64,000 nucleotides of DNA from Dysidea avara (GCF_963678975.1 NC_089275.1:25667977-25731976); one strand, 5' to 3'. Shown: positions 12,501-22,591, numbered from the stretch's first letter. The notes: generated by a model not told the origin, from the letters alone. Made by a program: numbers and translations.

Positions 12501-15500
12501 CCTATTTCTCCACCCCTGGTGAGTAAGTCATCCCGTAGAGAGTTCAGAACTAGAAAGTCACCCTATAGAGAGTTCATATCATCCTGTAGAGAGTTTAAGA
12601 AGTCAACCTGTAGAGAGTTCGTGTGATTATATTAAATGCATAATTAAAATACAGGCAGTTCCAATGGATAATTCTCTCTTCCTGAATTCTGTAGTAAAGA
12701 ACAAGACAAGTAAAAGGGAAACCTCAAAGCTGTCCATAGGCCAGCTTTGGAATATCATAATTATACCAAGCTGTGAAAAAGTGCCTGGGATGAAAAAGAT
12801 GTAACATCCAAGGTGGCAGCCAAGAAATGTCTGTGATGACCCCCCTCCAATCCATATACTCCTCATGTCCTTCCTAACAATATTAATGTTGAAAATTTTT
12901 GTATTTGTAATCCCAAATACGTATATTAATACCCAATCACTACTACCTACAACCAGCGGCGGAGGAAGTAGTTGATATGAGGGGGGGCTCCGCTGAGCTG
13001 ACCGAGACTTATTTCTATAGTTTGGCAAGGTGAGACCAAAAAAAAAAAAAAAAAAAGGTCACAACCAACTGACAAGAGCTTTCCACCTCACCAGCTACCA
13101 TTTCTAGCTGATAAACAACATAAAAATCCTTACATAGCTCGCTACACACTGACTACTTTATTAGAGTGACTGCTCTATTAGAGTATCTCGATCTTTATCA
13201 CGGTTTTCAGCCCCACTCCAAGAAAGATAATTTCGGTGTGATATCATTCTGAGGGGGGGGGCTTTAGCCCCCTAGTCCCCCCCTTTCCGCCGCCTATGCC
13301 TACAACTAATAATGCTCCCCATAAAACAAATGAACCAAGGAAAGCTCTACCTCCCCTATAAGATAGACCAAAAAAGCTAAACTAACTATTAACATTTGAA
13401 CAAACCCTGTCCAACTTTCTACCATCCCTCCTTGTAACATCCCTACTTTCCATATCCCTGTTATTAATATAAATAACATAATCTTTCTCTGAATTGGGTA
13501 ATATAGTCCATACATAAATAAATATACAGCTATCAGCCCTGCCCCCCCCCCCCCCCCCCCCCTACTAATAAAGGAAATAACATTAATTGAAATTCCAATT
13601 CATCAATCAATTTACTTATTATTGATGAATTGGAATTTTAATTAACAAAAACTTATAGTTTAATATAAGTTTTTGCTAATTACAAAATTAAATCTGAATC
13701 AAAAATGGCCAATTAATCATACAGTACGATAGTAGGGACCACAAAGGAGTAGGCGTGACCCATGAATTAACATCACCCAAAAACCAGCCTCAAATTTCCT
13801 TGTCGACGATGAGGCAGTATTGGTTAGGTAAAACTAAGCCAATAAGCTTTCAGATCGACCCAAAATGCTGTCAACAAGTTGCTACAGAATTTAAAAAAAA
13901 TTATTTAATGGAATTTTCTACTGACTGACTAACTGAGTGACTGACTGATGCCTTCAAACAAAAATGGATAAGGCTATGGGCTTGATTTTTTCACTGTTCG
14001 ACGTCAGTTCGGCCCAAGAGGTGCCTTTTGGCATACCACAGTATGTACAATGCATTCTTCATGGACTTACCAGTATGCTCCCATTCATCTTTGCTGACAG
14101 TGAAAAGTGTCAATTTGGTGGTAGCACGTGATGGCTTCCCTTCGCAACAGAAATCGTCCATATTTTTCATAGTGGCTATTTTGATTGCAGAGGTGCTTTT
14201 TGAACAGTTCTTGATTTGTACTGCTGTGTCACGGATTGAAAATAGCTGACAACGAAGCATAATGGATACTTCACTTTTCAGACAATAATTGATATAACTG
14301 GTGCACGTGGCACCATTTCTTTCTTTCGGTATGCATGGATTTCAGAGGTGCTTTTCGAACAGTTCTTGATCCGAAATGGGTTGAACATAGCTGACAACGA
14401 AGCACAATGGATACTTCACTTCTCAGACAATAATTGAGGCATGCGGTACCATTTCAGATGCGGTATGCTTGGGTTCACCATTCACTTTAAAAAGTTAACA
14501 AACAAGTACACAGAAAAATCAGGAATTTTCAACTAGAGTAGGGACCATAGCACATCGATAAAAAGTACTGAAACAAGCTGGAGTAGTGCACAATATTAAA
14601 TCACAGTAAAACAATAAGAAATGTTATATCCCTACTGTGCTCAAGATACCATAATGGAAATGCACAGTAGGGATATAATACTTCTTTTACTATGATTTAA
14701 TATCGTGCACTACTCCAGCTTGTTTCAGTACCTTTTATTGATGTGCTATGGTCCCTACTCTAGTTGAAAATTCCAAATTTTTCTGTGTACTTGTGATAGT
14801 AGGTTAATGACAAAAATTTTGGTAACTAGGATTCTGAATTTGGTTCCGAGTCCTAATAAAACTTGGAGGAGGCAACACAAATTCACCTGAATTGTTGTTA
14901 TTAGCCATTAACCTACCATCACAGCCATTTCTTGGCCACCACCTTGGATTCACATGCTCTTTGAGGGCTGCACAATTTTTCTTCACAGCTTGGGTGTTTT
15001 GGTATAGATAAACTTTGTACTATTACAACTGCAGCCTTCCTTGTTTTATTTCTATGAAATTTTAAAATTTCAATTTTTGTTATACATACTTGTATTTACA
15101 CTATATTGAAACATACTATTGTTACAGATTGGAACAAAGATCCAGAGGCAAACTTTAATCAGTACTGGCCAGGATGGGATAAAAGGATTCGTGACACAGG
15201 AGCAAGGTCAAAATACAGCATTAAGGACATAGGTACATTAGTTAATGTGTTGCAAAGTGCATGCAAACAAATCTTGCTAGCTATCCCTTTTGCTGGTGTC
15301 AATTCATAGATTTATAGATTAGCAATATAAAACTGATCTAAAATGGATAGTTTTATGAAATATCAGAGATGATACAGCCAACAATTAGGCAATAGTATAG
15401 CTAGGGCATAAAAGAACTTGGTCCATGAACAGAAAAATTCAATTTAGAGTCAAAATCTGTATTGTACCCAGCTGCAAATGGTACTTAGCAAGACTTGCAG

Positions 15501-16872
15501 TATATACAGGACTCATAAGTGCATTATTGAATTTGAGCAAGCATGCAGAAGCACCTATATAGTTACAGGATCATTTCAAATTGTAGTGTATGTGTTCTAT
15601 ATATTTTCTTCATTAATGTGTGTATAATCATATTGTTCTCTAGATAGTTACTACTCTTTGACAACCAACATTGTGGAGAACCAACTCAAGAAAAGACTGA
15701 TAGCAGCTGGAGGAAATAACAGGAAAGAAGCAATTGTATGGGAGCTGTGGATCAAGAACTGGGGTAAATTTTCACTGGGAAGCTTTTTACAAAACACACG
15801 GGATGGTGTCTTGCAGCTGCTTGATGAAGATCACCAACTATCTGCTGAAGAATCTGAAAAATTAGATGAGCTCATTCCATGGCCAGAAGAAGCAATAATG
15901 GCTTACTCAGTGTTTTCTTACACTGAGCAGCTTGAGAAAAGCCTTGTACAGTACCTTCGTGATCAGCTTGGTCATTGGTGGTCAAATGATATGCATCAAA
16001 TTGACGGCGGCACCTCAAGGCTTCCAGAGGCTTTTGCCAAAGAGAAAAGGTTGGAAAACTGGGGAAAATCAGTTCACATACAGAATAAGATCACCTTTAA
16101 TGCTACCGTTAATGAAGTCATCTATGAAGCGAGGGATCAATGTGACCCTTCTACTTGGAAGGTTACAGTGAAAGGCTATAACACATCCTCCGGAAGGCCA
16201 TTTGAGATAGGTGGTGATGCTGTTATCATTACCGTTCCCTTGTACATCATTCAGAGTATTAAATTTGTAGCCAAGAAGAACACTGCTCCTCCTGCACAGC
16301 TGACCAAAGTCTATAAGGCAATCGAAGGCATATGGCAATGTCCAGCTACAAAGATAATGCTTCAGTGCAAAACCAGATTTTGGGAGAAGGAAGGAATCAA
16401 AGGTGGATCTACTAGAACCAACATGCCTATTGGCCAGATTCATTACCCAACACAAGTTGCACATCCCAAAAGCGATCGAGGAATCCTTATGTGTTATATA
16501 TGGAAAGGAGAAGCTCTTTCATTTGCTGCACTTCCACCACACATTGCAATCCAAGAAGCAGTCCGTCAATTGGAAGAAATTCACCCACAAATCAGAGATC
16601 AATTTGAGGTTGGGGCAGTGCAAGCATGGAGTAATGAATCTTCTGCACAAGGAGCATATGCAATGCTTAAACCTTACCAGTACAAAAATCTCCGAACACT
16701 TATGGTAAAACCATGCTTAAACATGTATTTTGCAGGAGATGGAATTTCTTTTGCTGCTGGATGGATACAAGGTGCACTTGAATCTGGGTTACGAGCTGCT
16801 TATCAGTTTTATTACACCAATGAAACCAATAAGCCTATTACGAATGAGGATTATTGTGACTATGCCATATGA
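6535..16872 (+). CDS. flavin amine oxidase / L-amino-acid-oxidase-like protein, four exons
   Basis: Spliced coding region: 6535-7030, 7096-7260, 15128-15232 and 15644-16872. All introns are GT..AG and all junctions are phase 1, giving 664 residues. The nucleotide-binding GxGxxG motif (VGAGMAG, residues 116-122) is followed by the LGGR element usual in amine oxidases. ADGGAMRLP (164-172) spans the first junction and matches the GAMR signature of L-amino-acid oxidases. FAGD-GIS..GW.QGA (from 618) is the C-terminal FAD-contact motif. The family oxidises amino acids or amines to keto products with H2O2 and ammonia; substrate is not predictable. No obvious signal peptide is seen. The first ~50 residues are doubtful: they include GTCTGGCTACGCCACTG, which resembles a transposon end, so the true start may be an upstream exon joined near 6688 (TTGACCAG). 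The same strand downstream carries only repeats. Confidence 0.85.
7930..8172. mobile_element. MITE with GGAGCTTgAGC ends
   Basis: GGAGCTTATGAGCTGCC near the left end and AAGGAGCATGAAAC further in are mirrored on the right by GTTTCATGCTCCTTCGCC and GGCTCAAGCTCC. The element is about 243 bp and non-coding. Target duplication not clear. Confidence 0.6.
8205..9245. mobile_element. family-A repeat element, copy 1, with hairpin
   Basis: This segment shares ordered words with 13732-14795 and (inverted) 51003-51885: CTGCCTGATGCCTTCA, a CTTGATTTTTCACTGT stretch, GATGCCTTTTGGCATAC, and CATGGACTTAC. At 8787-9012 a hairpin with arms TTAGGAATCATAG.. and ..CTAATTTTCC is present; the same hairpin type recurs in copy 3. 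Two direct partial duplications (8590-8740 and 9050-9215) are visible. No intact protein frame. This is a multi-copy, probably non-autonomous DNA element of unknown superfamily. Confidence 0.55.
10290..10575 (+). mobile_element. LINE 3' terminus (CR1-like fragment)
   Basis: A short coding stretch at about 10378-10495 translates to a typical ORF2 C-terminus (FFPRTIPEWNGLP..., then IDNFKQLLYNHF and stop), resembling the end of the LINE at 1-936 (YFPGTIKQWNNLP...). It is followed by a short 3' UTR containing GCCCCAGG and an (ATA)n/(AAT)n tail at about 10552-10570. Strongly 5'-truncated. Confidence 0.7.
11290..11395 (+). mobile_element. LINE 3' tail fragment with (TAA)n
   Basis: A GCCCCAGG word followed by (TAA)n at about 11372-11393 resembles the 3' end at 10500-10570. 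Only the tail region is recognisable. Confidence 0.4.
11470..11856 (+). repeat. GTAGAGAGTTCAGCT satellite, first block
   Basis: Imperfect tandem units of about 30-45 bp built around GTCACCCTGTAGAGAGTTCAGCTAGGTTACAA. The same unit continues at 12519-12620, on the far side of an inserted element, and forms a longer array at 18660-19610. A 102-bp MITE sits inside this block. Divergence between units is high. Confidence 0.8.
11516..11617. mobile_element. 102-bp Tc1/mariner-type MITE in satellite
   Basis: CACTGTAAAAAATAACT at the left is mirrored by GACTTATTTTTTACAGTG at the right, with TA on both sides (11514-11515, 11618-11619). Removing the element restores GTTACAAGTCAC, exactly the surrounding satellite sequence, which confirms the boundaries and the TA target duplication. 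Confidence 0.8.
11857..12518. mobile_element. DNA element with CAGGGGCGGAGAA ends
   Basis: The left end CAGGGGCGGAGAAC and right end TTTCTCCACCCCTG form imperfect inverted repeats, each followed internally by a G-rich/C-rich block. The element sits in satellite sequence on both sides. The interior 12265-12370 carries GTTCTATTAGAGCAGTTAGG and ATTAGAGTATATCGATCTC, and is repeated in reverse at about 49530-49640. The segment 11940-12120 resembles 49700-49860. No transposase seen. Confidence 0.6.
12519..12620 (+). repeat. satellite continuation
   Basis: Continuation of the TAGAGAGTTCA satellite interrupted by the element at 11857-12518. Confidence 0.75.
12690..12841 (-). repeat. fragment of the AGCTGT foldback family
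   Basis: Shares TGTAGTAAAGAACA, the hairpin GCTGTCCATAGGCCAGC, AAGCTGTGAAAAAGTG and CCAAGGTGGCAGCCAAGAAA with 19795-19980. It is a half-copy lacking the second arm. Confidence 0.55.
12954..13298. mobile_element. hAT-type MITE, 345 bp, 8-bp target duplication
   Basis: CAGCGGCGGAGGAA at the left is matched by inverted TTTCCGCCGCCTATG at the right. CCTACAAC is duplicated exactly on both sides (12946-12953, 13299-13306), the 8-bp size typical of hAT elements. Inside are the poly-A module (13030-13061) and GACTGCTCTATTAGAGTATC (13171-13190). It interrupts the nad2-like insert, so it arrived later. Confidence 0.85.
13030..13061 (+). repeat. poly-A tract framed by GTGAGACC / GGTCAC
   Basis: Second instance of the framed A-run, here with 18 A residues, inside the hAT-type MITE. 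See 4933-4969. Confidence 0.7.
13732..14500. mobile_element. family-A repeat element, copy 2
   Basis: Begins with TAGTAGGGACCACAAAGG and shares long stretches with 8205-9245 and 51003-51885. The minus strand at 14260-13991 encodes a short stretch ending KNALYILWYAKRHLLG, also found in copy 3 (KHALYILWYVKRHLLG, 51540-51592). A roughly 140-bp segment is directly duplicated (about 14190-14300 and 14340-14450). Non-autonomous. Confidence 0.6.
14501..14795. repeat. long hairpin, arms about 130 bp
   Basis: ACAAGTACACAGAAAAAT..AGTAGGGACCATAGCAC is mirrored by GTGCTATGGTCCCTACT..ATTTTTCTGTGTACTTGT with a loop at about 14632-14665. The AGTAGGGACCA word is the family-A terminus, so this is likely the end structure of copy 2 or a foldback derivative. 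Confidence 0.75.
14796..15010. repeat. AGCTGT foldback family, partial copy
   Basis: CACCTGAATTGTTGTTATTA, CCATTAACCTACCATCACAG and CCATTTCTTGGCC match the right arm of the foldback at 19880-20206. The left arm is short and diverged. It lies about 120 bp before exon 3 of the oxidase gene. Confidence 0.65.
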
Positions 16873-17067
16873 ACTATGTAGCAAAGAAATGTCAGAAACA
16901 TGCAGACAGTATATTTAGTGCCTATAACAATACATTGTAGTTTTTGCTTACTTTTCTTAATTTTTATACTTTAGCCACTTTGTAGTATTTTGTAGGAACT
17001 TTTACCAATTAAGAACTTTTACCAATGTAGTGTGTGTATACTATCATACCATACAATGGTACTGTAT

Positions 17068-17175
17068 AGTAGGGACCACAAAGGGCGTGGCCCAGGAAAA
17101 ACCACCAAAAAACTAGCTTCACTTTTTCCTGATGATGATGAAGCAGTATTGGTTAGACCAGAAGTGCATGCTCAA
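17068..17175 (+). repeat. family-A terminal fragment
   Basis: TAGTAGGGACCACAAAGG, GCGTGGCCC and GATGATGAAGCAGTATTGGT match the start of copy 2 (13732-13835). It lies 0.2 kb after the oxidase stop codon. The following 17177-17820 shows no supported feature. Confidence 0.5.
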
Positions 17176-17824
17176 CAGTGATGCTGAAATCACTTTCAAG
17201 AAGTAGAAGCATACTGTTTTGTACTGTAAAAAGATTCCAGACAGCTATTACAGGTTCTTATATCTTGTGATAGTTCAGTAGTAGGAAATAAGAAACAGAA
17301 TATATATGTGATCAAGCATGCAAAAACTGGACATGTGAACACAAACTACACCCTGACATTTAACAGGTCACAGTGGTGGACACAGGGAGGTTGCACTGGT
17401 TTTGACTAAACCTTAAAACATGCCTGTCCAAAATCAGTTTGCTGGCAGGTGGGTGTAGGCTAGCACTAGTAGCAGCTAACATTTCTAGATTATATGTATG
17501 ACATTATAAGTATAGGATATGGCTTTTACTACTATAGTCTGCAGCTTTGCCATGCATTGGTAATAGACCTCCTGTATTCATGTACTTAGGTGTACACGAT
17601 AGTACACTTGATTGCAGTTAGGTAAACTCAAACAATATGTTTCATGTCAGTGGATCCATATCAGTGTGTTCCTACTATTTACCTAAGCTGTGTCCCAGGG
17701 GGTACGCAAAATTAACTATTACATTAATTTATCCATTAAATATATCAATCTGGACCATTAAAATATTCAAGGTGTCTCAGCAGCTAGGGGTGACCCTCGC
17801 TGTTTACTGGTATCAAGACACACG

Positions 17825-18605
17825 GTAGTGTGTCGTGCGGCCCAAGAAGCCGGCGCGCCACACCGTGAGTATAATGACAGGAAGAACGAAAACGTCATTT
17901 TCACACCTTTGTATCTCGGTGATCACTTATCTGATTGGAACCAAATTTGCTACACAGTTTCCCGCCAGCCAAGGGAGTCTACATTCCAAATTTGAAGGAA
18001 ATCGCTCCAACCATTTCCGAGATACGAGCTGCCAAAGTTTCGTTTTTTTTTCTTCGTTTTTTTTTTCTTCTTCTTCTTCGTCTTTTCGCACACTTGCAAA
18101 AATTGCTATAACACGCAAACGCGTACTCCGATCGCCTTGAAATTTGGCACACAGAAAGGGAGTCCAAAGGCGAATCCTAGCATCAACTTTGGTACAAATC
18201 CGATGAATGGTTCAGGAGTTATTACCGATTATTCGCGTAAAACAAGATCGATTTGTTGTCACGCCTACAGGGTAAACCGCTTCATGGAATGAGTTGAAAA
18301 TTGCTATGTAGATGGAGTAACCATCGTAGGAGTGCCTTTTGGTGGTTTGAAAGGAATCGAGATAAAGACCACGGAGATATGACACAAAACCCAACCTGTG
18401 TCACAATTACGCGATCGATTTTTATGAATAAAAAAGTATTAGTTTTCACGCCTACTAGGCAAACCGCTTAGAGCAATGAGCTGAAAATCGGTGTATAGCT
18501 GGAATAATCTTCATAGAAAGTCCTTGCAGTAGTACAGAAGAATCGGATTACAAACCACTGAGTTATGATTCGAAAGCCAACTCCGTGTAGCAAATGCGAG
18601 ATCGA
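17825..18605 (+). repeat. repeat-like segment with internal similarity, leading into satellite
   Basis: Contains recurring patterns of the type ATCTCGGTGATCACTTATCT / CCAAATTTGAAGGAAATCGC / TTTCCGAGATACGAGCTGCC and a T-rich/TTC tract at 18040-18085. Two later blocks (18240-18290 and 18438-18490) repeat TCACGCCTACNNGGNAAACCGCTTnnnG. A matching closing segment (CCAAATTTCAAGGCAATAGC) follows the satellite at 19615-19720. This suggests one large composite repeat from about 17.83 to 19.73 kb. Small frames here are not credible genes. Confidence 0.45.
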
Positions 18606-18648
18606 GATACTCTAATAGAACAGTCACCCTAATAGAGCATTCGGCTAA
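18604..18648 (-). repeat. CTCTATTAGAGTA motif pair
   Basis: Two divergent copies in tandem: ATACTCTAATAGAACAGTCA and CCTAATAGAGCATTC. Same module as in several MITEs of this window, here at the junction with the satellite. Confidence 0.6.
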
Positions 18649-18659
18649 TTTATTTACTC

Positions 18660-19610
18660 CATTATAGAATTTTATAACATCACAAGTTATTCTGTAGGGA
18701 GTTCAGCTGCAAACAGTTAATCTTATAGACAGTTCAGCAAGAAGACAGTCACCATGTGGAGAGTTAAGCAAATATACCACTATAGAGATTCAGAACATTA
18801 CAAGTCACACTGAAGAAAGTTCAGCTATAAACAAGTCATGCACTGTGTAGAGAATTCAGCTACAATTAAGTCACTCTCTAGAGAATTCAGTTACACAGAA
18901 TTCTGCTACACACAAGTCACTGTGGAGAGAGTTCAGCTACAAACAAATTACCCTTTAGAGTGATCAGCTACAAACAAAACACTTTGCAGGGTGTTCAACT
19001 GCAACAAATCAATTACCTTTAGAGCGATCAGCAATGAACAAATCAACACAAATCTACCTGTAGAGAGATCAGCTGGAAACAAATCACCCTGAAGAGAGTT
19101 CAGCTACAAAAAATCACCCTGTAGAGACATCAGCTAGAAACTAGACACAATGTAAGGAGTTCAGCTACAAGCAATCACCCTGTAGAGAGTTCAGCTAAAA
19201 CAAATCAACCTGCAGAGAGATCAGCTACAAACAAATCACCTTATAGAGAGTTCAGCTACAAACAGATTACCTGTAGAGAGATCGGCTACAAACAAATCAA
19301 CCTGCATAGAGATCATCTATATACACACAAATCAACTTGTAGACAGACCAGCTACAAACAAATCACCCTGTAGAAAGATCAGTTAGAAGAAGTTACTTTG
19401 TAGAGAGTTCAGCTACAAAGAAACCATTCTGTAAAGAGCTCAGCTGCAAACAAATCACCTGTAAAGAATTCAGCTACAAACAAATCACCCTGTAGAGAGA
19501 TCAGCTAGAAGAAGTTACCTTGTAGATAGTTCAGCTACAAAAAATCTCCCTGTAGAGAGATCAGCTAGAAGAAATTACCTTGTAGAGAGTTCAGCTACAA
19601 AGAAATTACC
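18660..19610 (+). repeat. GTAGAGAGTTCAGCTACAAA satellite, main array
   Basis: About 0.95 kb of tandem units near 30 bp, consensus close to CCTGTAGAGAGTTCAGCTAC then AAACAAATCA. Units alternate between AGAGTTCAGCTAC and AGAGATCAGCTAG types in places, giving a higher-order period near 60 bp. Diverged copies of the unit occur at 11470-11856 and 12519-12620. Confidence 0.9.
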
Positions 19611-19879
19611 ACTGTCCAAATTTCAAGGCAATAGCTCTTTCCAATCTGAAGTTATCAATTGTCAAAGTTGGCAAATTGGATGTGTGTGGAAGACCCCTTT
19701 TCGCAAATCCGATCACATATGTATTATATATATAATTTGTACATTTACTGATAAAATATTTAAAGTACATCTACTTCATCTTTTCGTCTTCCTGTAGTAA
19801 AGAAAAAAACATAGGTTAAAAAAGTCCCAAAGCTGGCCATAGGCCGGCTTTGGGGTATACAAATACAAAAAGAAATGAA

Positions 19880-20206
19880 ATCTAATCCAAAACAGCCAAG
19901 CTGTAAAAAAAGTGTGCGGCCCTCGAAAGGCTATGGTGAAAAAAGATGTGAAATCCAAGGTGGCGGCCAAGAAATGGCTGTGATGGTAGGTTAATGGTAA
20001 AAATTTTAATAACGACAATTCAGGTGAATTTTGTGCCAAGACCAAGCGGCACCAAATTCACCTGAATTGTTGTTATTAAAATTTTTACCATTAACCTACC
20101 ATCACAGCCATTTCTTGGCCGTCACCTTGGATTTCACATCTTTTTTCACCATAGCCTTTCTGAGGGCCGCACACTTTTTTTACAGCTTGGCTGTTTTGGA
20201 TTAGAT
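19880..20206. mobile_element. foldback MITE, arms about 150 bp
   Basis: ATCTAATCCAAAACAGCCAA..GTGTGCGGCC is mirrored almost perfectly by GGCCGCACACTTT..TTGGCTGTTTTGGATTAGAT, with a loop of about 20 bp near 20033-20052. Ahead of it (19832-19860) is a separate hairpin, CCCAAAGCTGGCC / GGCCGGCTTTGGG, shared with 12727-12755. Relatives: 12690-12841, 14796-15010, and the ends of 62918-63548. Confidence 0.85.
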
Positions 20207-20870
20207 ATAACTGAAGTGATGTTTTTGAAAACCTTCCTTGAAAAATTCTGCCTGCATAAATAAAGCTTTTCTTTCAACGCACAGTGATTCACAATGCTTA
20301 TTCAATCAAAATAGTTACCAAATTTAATCTCAGAAGAGCAAATTTTTAAAACTTTTTGTGGGGGCCCGCATATCCCCAGACTCACAGATAGAACATGCTT
20401 TGCACACTTATTAGTGAGTGACTCCCACGCATGCCCTCCCCTGTGCAAATCCTACAATTACATTTGTTCGCTGTTGTAAAACTAACCTGAAAACTCTTTG
20501 AAAATTTCTAGATCCGACACAGGGCCATACTAAGCTATATATTTCAGTACCTATAATATCTGTAATCTGTAACTTGTACAACTATATAGCCAATAAACGT
20601 TATTGAATGAATGAAAGTAATATGACATTTATTTCATTTGAATGCAATGCCATACAGATTACAAACTCATCACCTTGTGATTTATAAGTCAGCATGGTTT
20701 AAAAGTATCTTTCAACAACTGTATTTTGGCAGTACTGTAGCTACATAATTATGGTTGATAGCTATATAACATCACTTGTTGTATGTGCTATAATTATGTA
20801 CCTTCGTACTACTGCTACAACAAAAATCACCACTTTCAAGTGTTAAATTACTTATAGTAAAATCTTATTG
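20207..20870. other. no supported gene
   Basis: AT-rich interval. The segment 20540-20625 ends in CAATAAACGTTATTGAATGAATG, which resembles a retroelement tail, but no coding region or repeat partner is visible. Confidence 0.4.
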
Positions 20871-20879
20871 TAGTATGGT

Positions 20880-21430
20880 TATTGGTTGGCTCATAATATC
20901 AGCTATCTGGTTTTCAGTATGAGGTATACACTCAGGCTCATGATCAGCAGACACTCTATATTGTACACACAAGGAAAATATACCTAGGGCCTCCTGTTGA
21001 AGGGCTGGGTTTTTACTACCCACCAGAAGAATCCGGGAAACATTTGGATATCAGTAAGCCACTTAACTTCACAATTTTGAAGTTTTGATATCAATGATTG
21101 AAGAACCAGCCTGACACCTTTAAGCTCATGCCATGTAGAGCTCTGTTGGGCCATTAGCTACAGCATCCCAATGGCCGTGTGCCACATACTGACCATGTTC
21201 AACAATACCCACCAAATTCTGTATCACTAGCATCAGAATACACAATTTTTACAGCACCTGGCTGGCGCCATAAAGGCTGAGAGTCATACTCCTGAAGATT
21301 TGCTTCCCAAAATTGCAACTCACAGAGATGAGAGCCTCTGGACTCAGTGACAACATGTCACTCCATCACTCCTCTAAATGAAGCTGGACTCTCTCTCTTA
21401 CTAAGATACTGTTGAAGGTGAATGACAAGT
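20880..21430 (-). mobile_element. DIRS-type retroelement fossil, RNase H-like part
   Basis: The minus strand holds recognisable RNase H-like words of DIRS retroelements: a YSDAS start, a GGY block, a HGHWD word and a TENQIAD-like end. Only this portion is identifiable; reverse transcriptase, tyrosine recombinase and terminal repeats are not seen. It is broken, with several breaks, and looks old. Confidence 0.55.
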
Positions 21431-21465
21431 TCTCTTGATGTGATATAGCTTTATTATATTTATTA

Positions 21466-21530
21466 AGGCTTTACAGCAAAAGTGCTGAAGGTCTGCAGGA
21501 CACCTGGTCCTACAGCCTGTTTAAAGATGT
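21466..21530 (-). repeat. LINE 3' end fragment, CAGCACTTTTGCTGTAAAGC type
   Basis: On the minus strand, AGGACCAGGTGTCCTGCAGA then CTTCAGCACTTTTGCTGTAA and TTAATAAATA. The same 3' end appears at 26085-26150 and 62158-62215 on the plus strand, so it is a shared retroelement terminus. A further 21540-21660 segment may belong to the same element. Confidence 0.6.
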
Positions 21531-22590
21531 TATTTAAATATGTTATATCAAGTATGTTTGTAAAGAAAGGAGAAAAATCCTTGGCAGCCTAGCCATCCAA
21601 TTTATGCTCGAATGCTCACAGGAGCCTGCCAGGTGATCAGGATGTTTTCTCCCTATTAACTAATTTTATGATTTAGAGTAAATGTAGACAATTCTCTTTT
21701 CTAAGAGACTGAAAGGTCACATGTAATCAAGTAGTATTTATTTCACTTGCTTCTTTTTGCAGAAGTGACATCCTGCCTTTATGCCACTTTGATACATGCC
21801 TACCTCCTGGATGTGATGGATGGCTATAAATAACCATAGTTTGGAAAGGTCTGGCATGCTGTAACAGCAGCTTCACATCTTCTACTGTGCCATACTGTGT
21901 GAGATGTTATCATCAAGAAGGTGCTTGTTAGTTATTTGTTAGTTGATGATCAAGATTTCAATAGGCAGGTCTATATCTGACACACATACTCAGGCCTGCA
22001 GTATGGGGGGAATAGGGCAAAAACACACTGACTGGGGTCATTGACAGAAGACTTCTTCAGAGTGGGGATATTGACAGACTTCAACACTCAATTGTTCTTC
22101 CTGTGGATATATGGTGTGTCAGTACAGTATATGGTCACACAAATTATTGTCACAGCAGTAAAGTTATTCCACAACTGTACATACACCCAGTCAGGTGGAT
22201 GATATAAGCTAAAGGGCAGCTCTGGGGATTTTGGTGATGGCTTTTCAAATTTTCTGTTAGCTACATGCACACTATAAATTTAGGGGGCCTGGGAGCATGC
22301 TCCTCCAGAAAATGTTTGAAAATTATGTAGTCTGTGATTGAATCTGGTAGCAGTTTCCATCCAAAAAATCTTTCAAGTGGACATTTTAAACATATGTTAG
22401 GAATTGATTGATATAGGCTGTTTCTGCTGTCATAGTATCTAGAGTTAATTAATTAAGTAATTAATTAATTAAGAGGTGGAGCTATGTGAAGCTTGAAGCA
22501 TACAACAGACATGCTTCCCCAGGAAGAATTTCAGATTTTAGATTATTTATACTGTGTTGGTACAGATAAACTACGTAAGTAACTTGACTA
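21531..22590. other. no supported gene
   Basis: About 1 kb without a credible gene. At 22255-22330, GGGGGCCTGGGAGCATGCTC resembles 12000-12025 (GGGGTCTGGGGGCATGC), so some transposon debris is likely. A (TTAA)n-rich word lies at 22447-22472. Confidence 0.4.
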
Positions 22591-22591
22591 T

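Larger units (their letters stand above)
12842..13690 (-). pseudogene. nad2: probable NUMT: mitochondrial nad2-like fragment, split by a MITE
   Basis: On the minus strand, 13515 down to 13299 encodes a hydrophobic, Met/Leu/Gly-rich stretch (including MVESWTGFVQMLIVSLAF). It continues across an inserted MITE into GSSDWVLIYV, then in a shifted frame LQIQKFSTLILLGR. The SSDxxxIYVxLxxQ layout is like the mitochondrial NADH dehydrogenase subunit 2 signature. In that shifted frame a TGA reads naturally as tryptophan, as in animal mitochondria. Frame shifts and the nuclear setting mark it as a dead insert. The AT-rich segment 13563-13690, with two hairpins, may be the neighbouring mitochondrial spacer or tRNA region. 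The C-run at 13544-13562 is unexplained. Identity as nad2 is inferred from motif pattern; another mitochondrial membrane subunit is possible. Confidence 0.5.
7261..15127 (+). other. intron 2 of the amine oxidase gene, repeat-filled
   Basis: This 7.9 kb intron (GTATGT at the donor, TTACAG at the acceptor) holds at least ten repeat insertions listed separately: MITEs, two family-A elements, a LINE tail, satellite, a probable mitochondrial insert and foldback elements. The stretch 9250-10240 shows only AT-rich sequence with no supported feature. At 10580-11290 I likewise see nothing convincing. Confidence 0.75.

Noticed and set aside
12627-13028. 133-codon minus-strand frame as one gene
   Set aside because: It crosses three different things: a MITE end, the nad2-like insert and a foldback-family fragment.
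13563-13690. Possible mitochondrial tRNA in the AT-rich hairpins
   Set aside because: I could not build a full cloverleaf by hand; kept as part of the probable mitochondrial insert only.
18660-19610. CRISPR-like array
   Set aside because: Units are contiguous and diverged without unique spacers, in a eukaryotic context: a satellite.
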